Source of the DNA: Candidatus Poribacteria bacterium
GTDB taxonomy: Bacteria > Poribacteria > WGA-4E > WGA-3G
Length of the DNA stretch: 53,312 nt
Assembly (NCBI GenBank): GCA_022824265.1
Contig: JAJEAG010000048.1
Coordinates: 1-53,312 of the forward strand
Reading direction: 5' to 3'
Below, piece by piece: positions 8,805 through 17,465 of the stretch. The position numbers and the translations under genes were made by a program. The notes under the pieces were generated by a model. The model made no database searches, had not been told where the DNA came from, and saw nothing but the letters and a program-made list of their open reading frames with translations. Within the stretch, counting starts at the first letter, position 1, and every line of letters starts with the position of its first letter.

Positions 8805-9227
8805 TCAAGTAATGTTCAATCCCATACTCCGTGCTGTGCCTTCAACCATTCGTATAGCTGCTTCAATATCTGTCGTATTCAAATCGGGTAATTTCGTTTG
8901 TGCAATCTCGCGAATCTGATCCTTAGTTACATTAGCAACCTTATTACGATTGGGTTCTCCAGAACCCTTCACAATCTTCGCTGCAGATTTGAGTAACACT
9001 GCTGCAGGTGGAGATTTCACTGTAAAGGTAAATGAACGATCACTATAACAAGTTATAATAGTCGTCACAATCATACCACTTTGCTGTTGTGTTTGTGCGT
9101 TGAAGGTTTTGATAAATTCCTGCAGGTTAATCATATAAGGAGCAAGACTCGGACCAACCGGCGGTTGTGGAGTTGCCTGTCCAGATACTAATTGAAGTTT
9201 GACTTCACCTGCTACTTTTTTTGCCAT
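8805..9227 (-). CDS. rplK: 50S ribosomal protein L11
   Basis: The 140-residue L11 forms part of the GTPase-associated centre. It shows the family features [20 protein letters not shown] at the N-terminus, the Pro-rich switch, and the C-terminal rRNA-binding domain ending [13 protein letters not shown]. It is co-oriented with nusG (33 bp upstream) and rplA. Confidence 0.98.
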   Translation of the reverse strand: MAKKVAGEVKLQLVSGQATPQPPVGPSLAPYMINLQEFIKTFNAQTQQQSGMIVTTIITCYSDRSFTFTVKSPPAAVLLKSAAKIVKGSGEPNRNKVANVTKDQIREIAQTKLPDLNTTDIEAAIRMVEGTARSMGLNIT

Positions 9228-9260
9228 TATATTTACTTCTCCGTATCTTCATATATATAT

Positions 9261-9833
9261 TTATAGTCTTTCAACACCCATGAACCCCAATTCAAGTGGG
9301 GTTGAACGTCCAAAGATTGTTATAGAAAGGCTTAATCGTTGACGTTGGGTATCAATACCAAGAATTTCTGCTGTAAAGGAACTGAAAGGTCCTTCAATCA
9401 CACGAACCTTATCTCCAACAGAATAAGTAATCTCTGGCACCGGAGCTGCTTCCTCTACGGTTGCACTTTCCAACATCCGTTCAACATCTTCTGAACTCAA
9501 TGGAATCGGGTTGGCATTGCCAAGAAAATTCATCACACCGGGTGTTTCTTGTACAAATGACCAACTCTTTTGTCCAATCTTATTTTCTGCATGTGGACCA
9601 ATTTCATGCATACTGTTGATCAACACATAACCAGGGTACGTAGGACTGCTCCTAATCTTACGATTGCCGTCTACATTCTTTACGGTAGTAGACATTGGAA
9701 CGTTAATCTGTAAGATTTCGTCACGAAGTTCCTTATCAGAATCCGCATCAGAAGCAAGCCGTCTCTCAAGATTAGACTGTATTTTCTTTTCATGTCCAGT
9801 GTAAACCTGAACAATGTACCAATAACCATTCAT
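9261..9833 (-). CDS. nusG: Transcription termination/antitermination protein NusG
   Basis: This 190-residue NusG has the NGN domain (WYIVQVYTGHEKKIQSNL at the start, then YPGYVLINS and FVQETPGVMNFLG) and a C-terminal KOW domain (YSVGDKVRVIEGPFSSFTAE). It contacts RNA polymerase and ribosomal S10 or Rho. It begins 2 bp after secE ends, so the two are almost certainly translated from one message. Confidence 0.97.
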   Translation of the reverse strand: MNGYWYIVQVYTGHEKKIQSNLERRLASDADSDKELRDEILQINVPMSTTVKNVDGNRKIRSSPTYPGYVLINSMHEIGPHAENKIGQKSWSFVQETPGVMNFLGNANPIPLSSEDVERMLESATVEEAAPVPEITYSVGDKVRVIEGPFSSFTAEILGIDTQRQRLSLSITIFGRSTPLELGFMGVERL

Positions 9834-9835
9834 GC

Positions 9836-10216
9836 TTAATTCCCACTGAGAAATAACTCTCTTAAAAAGGACATCCCAAACCCTTTCAACGGTTCATCAA
9901 GATTCAGAACATAGGTACTAACGAGAACAACCACAAGAGGCACACAAGCAATAGCAGTATTGTGTAATCGACGGTTTTCAGAATCTTTACCAAGAACAAA
10001 CACCATTATAGGGATGGCAAGAAGAATTATATTCGCAGGCCATGTCCAAACAGGATTCGCAGGACTTCCATCAACCAGCCAAATAAACACACCTAACATA
10101 GCAGAGGCAATTAATACCACAATCGTACTGCCACGAACTTGTTCGGCATCCGGTTTAGTCACCTTTTGCCATTCTAACATAATATTCTGTATGTAATTTT
10201 TTATCCGTTTTATCAT
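9836..10216 (-). CDS. secE: Preprotein translocase subunit SecE, with extra membrane hairpin
   Basis: SecE clamps SecY in the Sec translocon. The conserved amphipathic helix and first membrane helix are clear: MLEWQKVTKPDAEQVRGSTI, then a hydrophobic span ending FIWLVDG at about residues 29-50. Instead of finishing within about 15 residues, the protein carries about 60 more, with two further hydrophobic spans (about 61-76 and 87-105), before a SecE-like end, GMSFLRELFLSG. The total is 126 residues against the usual 60-70 for a single-helix SecE. I use ATG 10216; the frame extends upstream only by overlapping tRNA-Trp. The position directly before nusG confirms identity. Confidence 0.9.
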   Translation of the reverse strand: MIKRIKNYIQNIMLEWQKVTKPDAEQVRGSTIVVLIASAMLGVFIWLVDGSPANPVWTWPANIILLAIPIMVFVLGKDSENRRLHNTAIACVPLVVVLVSTYVLNLDEPLKGFGMSFLRELFLSGN

Positions 10217-10225
10217 GATACAAGG

Positions 10226-10299
10226 CAGGCCAGGAGGGATTCGAACCCCCAACATCCGGTTTTGGAGACCGGCGCTCTACCAGTTCGAGCTACTGGCCT
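10226..10299 (-). tRNA. tRNA-Trp (anticodon CCA)
   Basis: On the minus strand AGGCCAG pairs with CTGGCCT as the acceptor stem. The anticodon loop reads CTCCAAA (CCA), and GGTTCGAATCC forms the T arm. Length 74. CCA is not encoded. It lies between rpmG and secE, its common bacterial position. Confidence 0.96.
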
Positions 10300-10351
10300 G
10301 TAGTATATAGTGATTAAAAAAGAAATAGACATCGTCAGATAAAACTAAAGT

Positions 10352-10450
10352 GGTGGTAGTCGCGAAATTCATCGCGAACCATTCAATCGTCAGCAGAGTC
10401 GTTTTCTTAACTAAAACTATCACAATGCCCAATTAATTCTAAAATCTACT
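10352..10450 (+). repeat. Dispersed two-hairpin element R2, copy b
   Basis: It starts GTGGTAGTCGCG and carries the head palindrome TCGCGA-AATTCA-TCGCGA. A weak internal hairpin with a TTTTCTTAAC loop follows, and it ends TAATTCTAAAATCTACT. The layout matches copies at 24123 and 37598. The head stem has a different sequence but still pairs, indicating compensatory change. Confidence 0.7.
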
Positions 10451-10455
10451 ATAAT

Positions 10456-10608
10456 TTATCTTATCTCCTTATGGAGTGTATGTTTACGGCAGAAACGACA
10501 ATACTTCTTACGCTCATATCGATCCTGTTGTGTCCGCCGGTTGCGGGTTGTCACATAATTACGCTGTTTGCACGCATCACAAACTAAGGTCACAATGTCT
10601 CTGGGCAT
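10456..10608 (-). CDS. rpmG: 50S ribosomal protein L33
   Basis: This 50-residue open frame begins [20 protein letters not shown] and ends [15 protein letters not shown]. It is a zinc-ribbon L33 with two CxxC pairs, the form that binds zinc. It sits between the tRNA cluster and tRNA-Trp/secE, the usual place. Confidence 0.95.
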   Translation of the reverse strand: MPRDIVTLVCDACKQRNYVTTRNRRTQQDRYERKKYCRFCRKHTLHKEIR

Positions 10609-10640
10609 AATTTCCTACCTTCATATATAATTATTAGTGG

Positions 10641-10713
<73 letters not shown>

Positions 10714-10730
10714 AAGTCATACAAAAACAA

Positions 10731-10802
10731 GCGGGAGACGGGATTCGAACCCGCGACGCATGGCTTGGAAGGCCAATGCTCTACCAGCTGAGCTACTCCC
10801 GC
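10731..10802 (-). tRNA. tRNA-Gly (anticodon TCC)
   Basis: Acceptor GCGGGAG/CTCCCGC, anticodon loop in GGCCTTCCAAGCC and T arm GGTTCGAATCC on the minus strand. Part of the Thr-Tyr-Gly-Thr cluster. Confidence 0.96.
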
Positions 10803-10813
10803 ATATTTTGAAT

Positions 10814-10895
10814 TGGGGGCGGACGGATTCGAACCGCCGTAGGCATAGCCAACAGATTTACAGTCTGCCCTTTTTGACCGCTCAAGCACACCCCC
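10814..10895 (-). tRNA. tRNA-Tyr (anticodon GTA)
   Basis: A class II tRNA with a long variable arm. Acceptor GGGGGTG/CGCCCCC, anticodon loop in GACTGTAAATC and T arm GGTTCGAATCC. Second tRNA in the cluster. Confidence 0.96.
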
Positions 10896-10904
10896 ACAAA
10901 TAAA

Positions 10905-10976
10905 AGCTGACGAGAGGAATCGAACCTCCAACCTAGTGATTACAAATCACTTGCTCTACCATTGAGCCACGTCAGC
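10905..10976 (-). tRNA. tRNA-Thr (anticodon TGT)
   Basis: Acceptor GCTGACG/CGTCAGC, anticodon loop in GATTTGTAATC and T arm GGTTCGATTCC. First gene of the cluster; a promoter-like pair lies just upstream at 10990-11017. Confidence 0.96.
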
Positions 10977-10989
10977 ACACAAATGTGCT

Positions 10990-11017
10990 AAAATAAACTC
11001 GTATGTCAATATGTCAA
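10990..11017 (-). promoter_or_regulatory. Probable promoter of the tRNA/ribosomal-protein cluster
   Basis: On the minus strand TTGACA (11012-11017), a 16-base spacer and TATTTT (10990-10995) lie 13 bases before the first tRNA. A second TTGACA at 11004-11009 lies within the spacer. Confidence 0.5.
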
Positions 11018-11022
11018 ATTAA

Positions 11023-11049
11023 AATACTCCAGACGGACGCTGAAGTATT
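11023..11049 (-). terminator. Intrinsic terminator after rpoZ
   Basis: On the minus strand AATACTTCAG and CTGGAGTATT pair around a short loop, followed by TTTAATTT. It lies 70 bp past the rpoZ stop. Confidence 0.6.
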
Positions 11050-11118
11050 GGATTCTTCACCCCTTTAAGTATACAAACTTAAACTACGTTTGTCAAAAAA
11101 TTCTTAACCAACACACTA

Positions 11119-11490
11119 TTACGAGGTTTCTTCTGACTCGTCTTCGCTCTCCTCTGTGTCCTCTTCGGATTCCGCTACATCCTTATCCGGTGCTTTCTCT
11201 CCATATAATTCTTCTAAATGATCCTCTCCTTCAATAGCATTATATCCTTCAGATTCAGATGAGAACAAAGATTTAACCTCAGATTCAGACGTTCCAGAAT
11301 CAACTATTTCATAAGACAATTGACCTGATGATAATTCGTCTGTTGCTATTGAGACCGGCTTCTGTTTTTTTGACAAACCTGCTCCTAATAGTTCGTCATT
11401 TAACGAACGAGCACGTTTTGCGATTACGTTAACTGCAAGATACTTATTTGGCACATGTTTAACTAACTCTTCAAGATACACAATCGCCAT
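11119..11490 (-). CDS. rpoZ: RNA polymerase omega subunit with acidic tail
   Basis: The first 35 residues, with VPNKYLAVNVIAKRARSLND, are the omega-subunit core that wraps the beta-prime C-terminus and helps assemble RNA polymerase. The 123-residue protein carries a long tail rich in Glu, Asp and Ser (from about residue 60). The tail goes well beyond the core and is probably disordered. The gene has a consensus promoter at 11527-11555 and a GGAG ribosome binding site. Confidence 0.88.
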   Translation of the reverse strand: MAIVYLEELVKHVPNKYLAVNVIAKRARSLNDELLGAGLSKKQKPVSIATDELSSGQLSYEIVDSGTSESEVKSLFSSESEGYNAIEGEDHLEELYGEKAPDKDVAESEEDTEESEDESEETS

Positions 11491-11526
11491 TTTTTTACTC
11501 CATTTGATTCAAGAATCATTGATATA

Positions 11527-11555
11527 ATTATACTGATTTTCTAAGGTGAAGTCAA
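11527..11555 (-). promoter_or_regulatory. Sigma70-type promoter for rpoZ
   Basis: Minus strand: TTGACT (11550-11555), exactly 17 bases, TATAAT (11527-11532), about 36 bases ahead of the rpoZ ATG. A near-consensus match. Confidence 0.75.
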
Positions 11556-11563
11556 ATTAAATT

Positions 11564-11592
11564 TTGACATACACTTGTCAAAATGGTAAAAT
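11564..11592 (+). promoter_or_regulatory. Sigma70-type promoter for mqnC with overlapping palindrome
   Basis: TTGACA (11564-11569), 17 bases, TAAAAT (11587-11592), about 44 bases ahead of the mqnC ATG. The -35 box is half of the inverted repeat TTGACA-TACACT-TGTCAA (11564-11581), which could be an operator. Confidence 0.65.
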
Positions 11593-11636
11593 ATGTTATT
11601 AACATGACACTACTTATTGAAGGATGATAAATACGA

Positions 11637-12704
11637 ATGGATACTACCGTTCATCACATTTTGCATAAAGTTCTCTCAGAAGAACGTTTAGACTTTGACG
11701 ATGCATTAACACTTTTCAAAAGCAATGACCTACTTGCCCTCGGACACGCCGCAGATACCATCCGAAAAAGAAAACATCCTGAAGGCTACATAACTTACAT
11801 TGTAGATAGAAACATAAACTACACCAATTGGTGTTATGTTGATTGCGACTTTTGTGCCTTCTACCGACACAGAAAAGACCCTGATGCCTATGTAATGGAA
11901 CGCGAAGAACTCGGACAAAAAATACAAGAAACACTTGATCTCGGTGGCGAACTTATTCTAATGCAAGGTGGATTACATCCAAAACTCAAACTTGAGTGGT
12001 ACGAGGATTTACTACGGTGGATAAAAACAAACTACGATATACATGTCCACGGTTTTTCCCCACCGGAACTGGATTGGTTTGCTAAAATAAATCGGATGTC
12101 TTTGAGAGAAATGCTCATAAGGCTCAGAGACGCTGGTCTTGACTCTATTCCCGGTGGCGGGGCAGAAATACTTACTGACCACGCACGCAATATCATTAGT
12201 CCTAAAAAGTGCACCGCTGATGAATGGCTTGAAGTAATGCGGCAAGGGCACCTTGTCGGTCTAAAGTCAAGTGCTACTATGATGTATGGACACGTAGAAA
12301 GTTACGCTGAACGCGTGGAACATCTCATGCGATTGCGAGACCTACAAGATGAGACCGGTGGATTCACAGCATTTATCTGTTGGTCATTCCAACCGAGTAA
12401 CACTGAACTCGCACACCTACCACCAGCGGGAAGTTACGAATACCTCAAAACCTTAGCAATCTCACGACTGTTTCTGGATAACATCAACAACTTCCAATCA
12501 TCATGGGTGACACAAGGTCCAAAAATAGGACAACTTTCACTAAAGTTTGGTGCAAACGATATGGGAGGAACGATGATTGAAGAAAATGTCGTAAGTAAAG
12601 CAGGCACAGTCTATTGCATGCCGATAGATGAAATCGAACGAACCATCACTGAATTAGGATTCATTCCAAAACGTAGAAACTTCTTCTACGATATCCTCAA
12701 TTAA
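11637..12704 (+). CDS. mqnC: Cyclic dehypoxanthinyl futalosine synthase
   Basis: This 355-residue radical-SAM enzyme cyclises dehypoxanthine futalosine in the futalosine route to menaquinone. The cluster motif CX3CX2C is at Cys66, Cys70 and Cys73 (WCYVDCDFCAFYR). Downstream sequence carries MqnC landmarks LMQGGLHP, HGFSPPEL, SIPGGGAEIL, TMMYGHVE and FGANDMGGTMIEEN. No other mqn gene is in the window. It converges on the PpiD-like gene with a 4-bp overlap of ends. A consensus promoter lies upstream. Confidence 0.93.
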   Translation: MDTTVHHILHKVLSEERLDFDDALTLFKSNDLLALGHAADTIRKRKHPEGYITYIVDRNINYTNWCYVDCDFCAFYRHRKDPDAYVMEREELGQKIQETLDLGGELILMQGGLHPKLKLEWYEDLLRWIKTNYDIHVHGFSPPELDWFAKINRMSLREMLIRLRDAGLDSIPGGGAEILTDHARNIISPKKCTADEWLEVMRQGHLVGLKSSATMMYGHVESYAERVEHLMRLRDLQDETGGFTAFICWSFQPSNTELAHLPPAGSYEYLKTLAISRLFLDNINNFQSSWVTQGPKIGQLSLKFGANDMGGTMIEENVVSKAGTVYCMPIDEIERTITELGFIPKRRNFFYDILN

Positions 12705-14665
12705 CGATAATCCTCGTGCACCCAAACATTCGCAACTTTTTTTCGTGCTGCAAACCAATTATCATACGCATCCTGTTTCTTCTGCTGAAGAATGGTTTGA
12801 TAACGTTTGGTTTTTTGACTCGGGTCCGTTTGGAACAATTCCAAATCAGGTTCTACACGTTCCACCAATTCAATGATGTAAACAGATGTATCTCCTTGAT
12901 ACGGTCCACGTACATCTCCAACAGACATATTGAACGCTGCGAACATCACATCTTTAGAGTTCCCCATACCTGAAACATAAGAACTACCAGCTGTCCGATT
13001 GAAAAGGCTACTTTCTTGAACAGTTTTCTCACTCGATGCTACACCTTCTGGTGCTTTATACTTCTTAATTAACGAATCCAACAACTCACCTTCAGCACGT
13101 TGACTATAAAGGCTTTTTGCAGCAGCAAATGCACTCTCTTTCGATTTTTCTGTACGGAGATCATTGATTACATCAGCTTTCACTTCATCATATTGTGGAA
13201 TTGCAGCTGGTTTCTTTCCAAGCAAAGTCGCAACAAAATAGGCTGAAACATTTCCATCGAATTTCTTGGTCTCTATTGTATTTGTTACACCCACACCCAT
13301 ATCAAAGAGTGCGTCAACCAAGCCACCGTAAGTCCATTTTGAACCTATTCCACCTGGGATACTGACAGCATCTTTTGCGAAAAAACCCGTTTTACCAACG
13401 GCAAGCGATAGTTCATTATACCGTTCAAGTCCTATGGCTGTTTCATAATCACCTACTTCAATATCAAAGAGTAAGTTTTCTGCGGTTTCTTTCGCATTAT
13501 CAACACCATTGATCTCTATCAGTTTGTCTCTGATTTCCATCTCTACTTCAGAGAAGGATTTTAGAGTCGGTGCGAATTTTTCTTCCAATTTGATAATATG
13601 ATATCCAAAACGTGTTTCTACCAATTCACTGACTTCTCCAGCTTTTAGTACATCAAAGCACGCTTCCTCAAAAGGTTTCACCATCTGACCACGTCCAAAA
13701 TACTTACCGGGAGGAAGATCAGGATTACTTGTACCTAAAGCACCACCATCAGCACCTGAGGGACCTTCTGAATGTGTCTTTGCCAAATCCGCAAAAGATG
13801 TTCCAGCGGCTAACTCTTCGGTAACAGTCTTGAGCAATTCTTCTGCAGCAGTCTTCGTTTCAGCTTTTTGTTCGTCCGTTGCATTTTCCGGGAACTTTTT
13901 CAATATGTGACGCGCTCTAACTAACTCAGATGTCATAAATTCACTTTGGTTATCCGCGTAATACTTTTCAATATCTGCTGTTGAGACGAAGTCTACAGGA
14001 TCAATTTTGATAAACTTTACATTTACCTGCTCATCGGTCTTGTAGTTTTCCCTGTTTTCATTAAAATACTTTTCTGCCTCAGTATCATCTATATAAACAG
14101 ATGAAATATAGTCATTGTGCTGAAATTCTATATATTTTACCTTCGCCTTCTCTGCTTCAAGAAGAAAATCTTGTTCTGCCTCAGTATCCGTAACCAATTC
14201 AAGTGTTTGGATACCATCTCGCAACGCTGTTGAACTCAAAAAAATACGGACATTCTCTTTATAAAGATTCGCAATCTCCGGTCCAAATTGGTTATATTGT
14301 TGTACTCGATTTTTATCGCTACGGATATAATGTTCTATCTCAGCGTCTGTAATATTCGCACTGCCTTCAATCGCACGTCTTATCAAGGAATCAATTACAC
14401 TTTTTTCTATAGATTTTCGGTCAATTTCTCCACCAAACCTTTGATTCTGTTGCTGTTGGGCACGCATCTGCTGTGATACAATCTCCTCAAAATTACCTCT
14501 TGTCACTTCTATCCCATCAATCGTCAGTACTACCTCACTCTCAGCTCCCGCACCACGTTGACCACTGGATCCACTATAGAGTAGAACTGAAGCGATAACA
14601 AATACGACAGCGATAATCCACATAAAGATTTGGGCAATAAATTTTTCCCGCAGAAAGATCATCAT
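12701..14665 (-). CDS. Membrane-anchored peptidyl-prolyl isomerase (PpiD/SurA-like)
   Basis: About 654 residues: an N-terminal membrane anchor (about 10-32) facing the periplasm, a SurA_N-like chaperone region, a parvulin domain at about 250-365 (RARHILKKF ... FADLAKTHSEGPSGADGGALG ... VETRFGYHIIKLEE), and a C-terminal helical region. This is the layout of PpiD, a folding helper near the Sec translocon. I choose ATG 14665 (or the adjacent ATG 14662), since a GAGGAG site sits upstream; a TTG at 14692 would place that site inside the gene. The C-terminal part could be a degenerate second PPIase domain. Confidence 0.85.
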   Translation of the reverse strand: MMIFLREKFIAQIFMWIIAVVFVIASVLLYSGSSGQRGAGAESEVVLTIDGIEVTRGNFEEIVSQQMRAQQQQNQRFGGEIDRKSIEKSVIDSLIRRAIEGSANITDAEIEHYIRSDKNRVQQYNQFGPEIANLYKENVRIFLSSTALRDGIQTLELVTDTEAEQDFLLEAEKAKVKYIEFQHNDYISSVYIDDTEAEKYFNENRENYKTDEQVNVKFIKIDPVDFVSTADIEKYYADNQSEFMTSELVRARHILKKFPENATDEQKAETKTAAEELLKTVTEELAAGTSFADLAKTHSEGPSGADGGALGTSNPDLPPGKYFGRGQMVKPFEEACFDVLKAGEVSELVETRFGYHIIKLEEKFAPTLKSFSEVEMEIRDKLIEINGVDNAKETAENLLFDIEVGDYETAIGLERYNELSLAVGKTGFFAKDAVSIPGGIGSKWTYGGLVDALFDMGVGVTNTIETKKFDGNVSAYFVATLLGKKPAAIPQYDEVKADVINDLRTEKSKESAFAAAKSLYSQRAEGELLDSLIKKYKAPEGVASSEKTVQESSLFNRTAGSSYVSGMGNSKDVMFAAFNMSVGDVRGPYQGDTSVYIIELVERVEPDLELFQTDPSQKTKRYQTILQQKKQDAYDNWFAARKKVANVWVHEDYR

Positions 14666-14755
14666 AACGAAACGTATTCTCCTCAATTTCAATTTAAACT
14701 GCTATTAATGATAACCTATGATGGTTTCTTTTTCAATTAAATTTTCGTTTAACAC

Positions 14756-14784
14756 TTGCATTTTATTCGGTTTTATCATATAAT
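14756..14784 (+). promoter_or_regulatory. Strong promoter only 10 bases from the glycosylase start codon
   Basis: TTGCAT (14756-14761), 17 bases, TATAAT (14779-14784). The GTG start is at 14795, so the transcript would begin at or within a few bases of the start codon. No Shine-Dalgarno sequence is present, which suggests a leaderless message. Confidence 0.65.
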
Positions 14785-14794
14785 TTGTTAAATA

Positions 14795-15676
14795 GTGAAA
14801 ATAATAATAAATAACATAACAGATTTTAACCTAAAATATACATTAGAATCTGGACAATCTTTTAGATGGAATTTGGTAGATGATGCTTATTTCGGCGTTG
14901 TTGAGGAACAGATAATCAAAATCCAACAGAACAATGACACCTTAATCATACACAGTTCTTACGACAAAGATAAAGACTCTTTTAAATCGTATTTGCATCA
15001 TTATCTTGACTTACATCGTGATTTGGCAAATATCTTAAATGCTGTCAATATTGATGCATACATTGCTCAGGCAATTGATATGTTCTGGGGAATGCGTCTA
15101 CTAAACCAAGAATTATGGGAAACTATAGCATCGTTTATTTTGTCCCAAAACAATAACATAGCGCGTATCCGAAACATTATCCGAACTATTTCTATGCGAT
15201 ACGGACAAAAATTGGAATATCAAGGTTACGTAGATTACACTTTCCCCAATCCTAAAACAATTTCAGATGCAGGTGTTGACGCAATCTTTGACTGCGGCAC
15301 AGGATACCGCGCAAGTTATCTGTGGAACGCTGCATACAATGTTGATAGCGGAAAACTTTCTCTTGATACACTAAAACAGATGGAATACGTTGATGCAAAA
15401 ATTGAACTGATGAAATTGGAAGGTATAGGCGAAAAAGTGGCAGATTGCATCTGTCTCTTTTCTCTCGGGCATCTTCAAGCTTTACCTATTGATGTCTGGA
15501 TAAAGCGGATTTTTGAACAAGTGTATCTCCGAAAACGTGCAACGCCACAACAAATAAGAGATTTTGCCAAAAACTATTTCGGTGAATTTGTCGGTTACGC
15601 ACAGCAATATCTCTTTCACTATGCCCAAAATCAACCTGATTGGGATAATGCTGAGCACCTCGCTTTAACCTTATAA
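14795..15676 (+). CDS. ogg: OGG1-type 8-oxoguanine DNA glycosylase/AP lyase
   Basis: This 293-residue enzyme excises oxidised guanine from DNA. The OGG N-terminal domain is marked by TLESGQSFRW near the start. The helix-hairpin-helix GPD motif reads LEGIGEKVADCICLF with the catalytic lysine at Lys214, and the catalytic aspartate is Asp233 in LPIDVWIKR. The start is GTG at 14795; the OGG_N fold begins directly, so a longer protein is unlikely. It diverges from the PpiD-like gene. Confidence 0.88.
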   Translation: MKIIINNITDFNLKYTLESGQSFRWNLVDDAYFGVVEEQIIKIQQNNDTLIIHSSYDKDKDSFKSYLHHYLDLHRDLANILNAVNIDAYIAQAIDMFWGMRLLNQELWETIASFILSQNNNIARIRNIIRTISMRYGQKLEYQGYVDYTFPNPKTISDAGVDAIFDCGTGYRASYLWNAAYNVDSGKLSLDTLKQMEYVDAKIELMKLEGIGEKVADCICLFSLGHLQALPIDVWIKRIFEQVYLRKRATPQQIRDFAKNYFGEFVGYAQQYLFHYAQNQPDWDNAEHLALTL

Positions 15677-15799
15677 TAGAAGATAAGTCCAATGTAAATC
15701 CTGATTATTTTGTGACTCAAATATATCATATATTAGATGGGTTGAAAATATTGGATAGAATAGGAAATAGTCTATTTTATATCAGATTAGGAGGATTCA

Positions 15800-16135
15800 A
15801 TGTCAGAAACAACAGGGAAAAACGTAGTATCACTTCTGGAAGAACATGTCGATAGGGCTATCTCAACTGTAAAAAACTTAAGAGATGAAAAACTTGAACT
15901 TGAAGCTACAATCGCACGACTCAATAGTGATGTAATACAACGTGACGAGAAAATTCAAGAATTGGAAGCTTATATTAATGAAATGCAGGAGGAATCAGAA
16001 GAAGAACGGACCGGTATCCGAAGGCAGCTTGAAGAGTTAATGGAAGGTCTTGCTGAACCAGAGTCAACATCAGAAAAAACTGATGAAACGCCTACCAATA
16101 CTGAAACTGAAGTAGAATTTACCGCTAATAATTAA
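15800..16135 (+). CDS. Small coiled-coil protein, unknown function
   Basis: The 111-residue product has a long coiled coil at about residues 20-85 (for example LRDEKLELEATIARLN) and an acidic, Thr-rich tail. It is preceded by a strong AGGAGG site seven bases from ATG. Size and shape recall ZapB-like or septation-associated coiled-coil proteins, but there is no sequence evidence for that role. The glycosyltransferase gene follows 25 bp downstream. Confidence 0.7.
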   Translation: MSETTGKNVVSLLEEHVDRAISTVKNLRDEKLELEATIARLNSDVIQRDEKIQELEAYINEMQEESEEERTGIRRQLEELMEGLAEPESTSEKTDETPTNTETEVEFTANN

Positions 16136-16160
16136 GAGGGTGTACACAGAAATCAAATAG

Positions 16161-17291
16161 GTGCGAGTTTTAGTACTTTCTCACTCTTATATAATGAAAC
16201 CGTATCGGAGAAAATTCAATCTCATTGCAGCAATGTCAGATGTTACCATGCGTGTGGTTACACCAAAACGATGGTACGAAAGTTTTCAAGATATATACTT
16301 TGAACCAGAACCTGACATACACTGCGAAGAGATTCCTTGTCCAATACGGTTCTCTGGTTACGGCAGCCGATTTTACTATCGGAGCGGTATCGCACAACAC
16401 TTCAAAAACTTCCAACCAGACATTATCCACCTTGAAGAGGAAGCATGGAGCCTTAATGCTTTACAAACAGTCCGGTTGAAGCGAAAGCATTGTCCGAATA
16501 GTAAATTCATTTTCCGCACATCATTAAGTATACCATCAAAACAACGGTTTGGACCTCTGCCTGTATGGATTGAAAGACGCGTCTTTCGTGAAACTGATAT
16601 GGCTTTTCCACTCAGTGAAAATGCAGGCAAAATTCTAAGGAACAGAGGGTATCACGGAAAACAAATTCCTTTTCCAAATGGCGTTGATATATCCCTTTTT
16701 CAAAAACAAGATATGCACCAACTGAGGAATGCACTTGGACTTTCCAATTGTTTCGTCATCGGTTATGTAGGACGTTTACTTCAGATGAAGGGCGTTGATA
16801 CGCTTATTGAATCTGCAGCAATACTCGATTTCCCATTCAAACTCTTGATCGTTGGGAGTGGAGAGGATAAATCAAAATTCGTTGAAATCGCAGCAAAAAA
16901 TAACATATCTGAGAAAATAATCTGGATAGATGCTGTTCCTCCAGAAGAAATACCCAACTACATAAACTGTATGGATACATTGGTTCTACCTTCACGCACA
17001 ACGCCAGATTGGGTGGAATTTTTTGGGAGAGTTCTTATCGAAGGTATGGCATGTGAAGTGCCTGTTATAGGGTCAGACTCGGGTGAAATCCCACAAGTCA
17101 TCGGAGATGCAGGTTTAATCTTTCCTGAAGGGGATGCCAATGCATTGGCTGAACGAATCTGCAAACTGGTTGAGGATAATTCGCTACGCGTTTCTCTACA
17201 AAGCCGTGGACTTGATAGAGTACAACACTTCACATGGGAAACAATTGCTCAACGCACTTACGAAGTATACCAGCAACTGTTAGTAGAATAG
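16161..17291 (+). CDS. Family 4 glycosyltransferase
   Basis: This 376-residue GT-B enzyme transfers a sugar from a nucleotide donor. The donor-binding C-terminal half shows GYVGRLLQMKGVDTLIES and the E-x7-E signature region FGRVLIEGMACEVPVIGSD, then GEIPQVIGDAGLIFPEGD. The N-terminal half has LSHSYIMKPYRRK, typical of the acceptor domain. The start is GTG at 16161. Acceptor unknown; a role in LPS or exopolysaccharide is likely but not shown. Confidence 0.88.
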   Translation: MRVLVLSHSYIMKPYRRKFNLIAAMSDVTMRVVTPKRWYESFQDIYFEPEPDIHCEEIPCPIRFSGYGSRFYYRSGIAQHFKNFQPDIIHLEEEAWSLNALQTVRLKRKHCPNSKFIFRTSLSIPSKQRFGPLPVWIERRVFRETDMAFPLSENAGKILRNRGYHGKQIPFPNGVDISLFQKQDMHQLRNALGLSNCFVIGYVGRLLQMKGVDTLIESAAILDFPFKLLIVGSGEDKSKFVEIAAKNNISEKIIWIDAVPPEEIPNYINCMDTLVLPSRTTPDWVEFFGRVLIEGMACEVPVIGSDSGEIPQVIGDAGLIFPEGDANALAERICKLVEDNSLRVSLQSRGLDRVQHFTWETIAQRTYEVYQQLLVE

Positions 17292-17465
17292 AAACTACCT
17301 AATGGATACTAAAATCTATTTAATTTTTATCGTATCATGTTGTGTTATATAGGTCTTACTATTTCTGCCCGTTTACAAAACATATCAGATACAAATAGGA
17401 TAACCCCAGTTGGGCGACAGATATTTGAAATGCTTATTAGGATTAAGAATTTGGAAGGTGGACAA

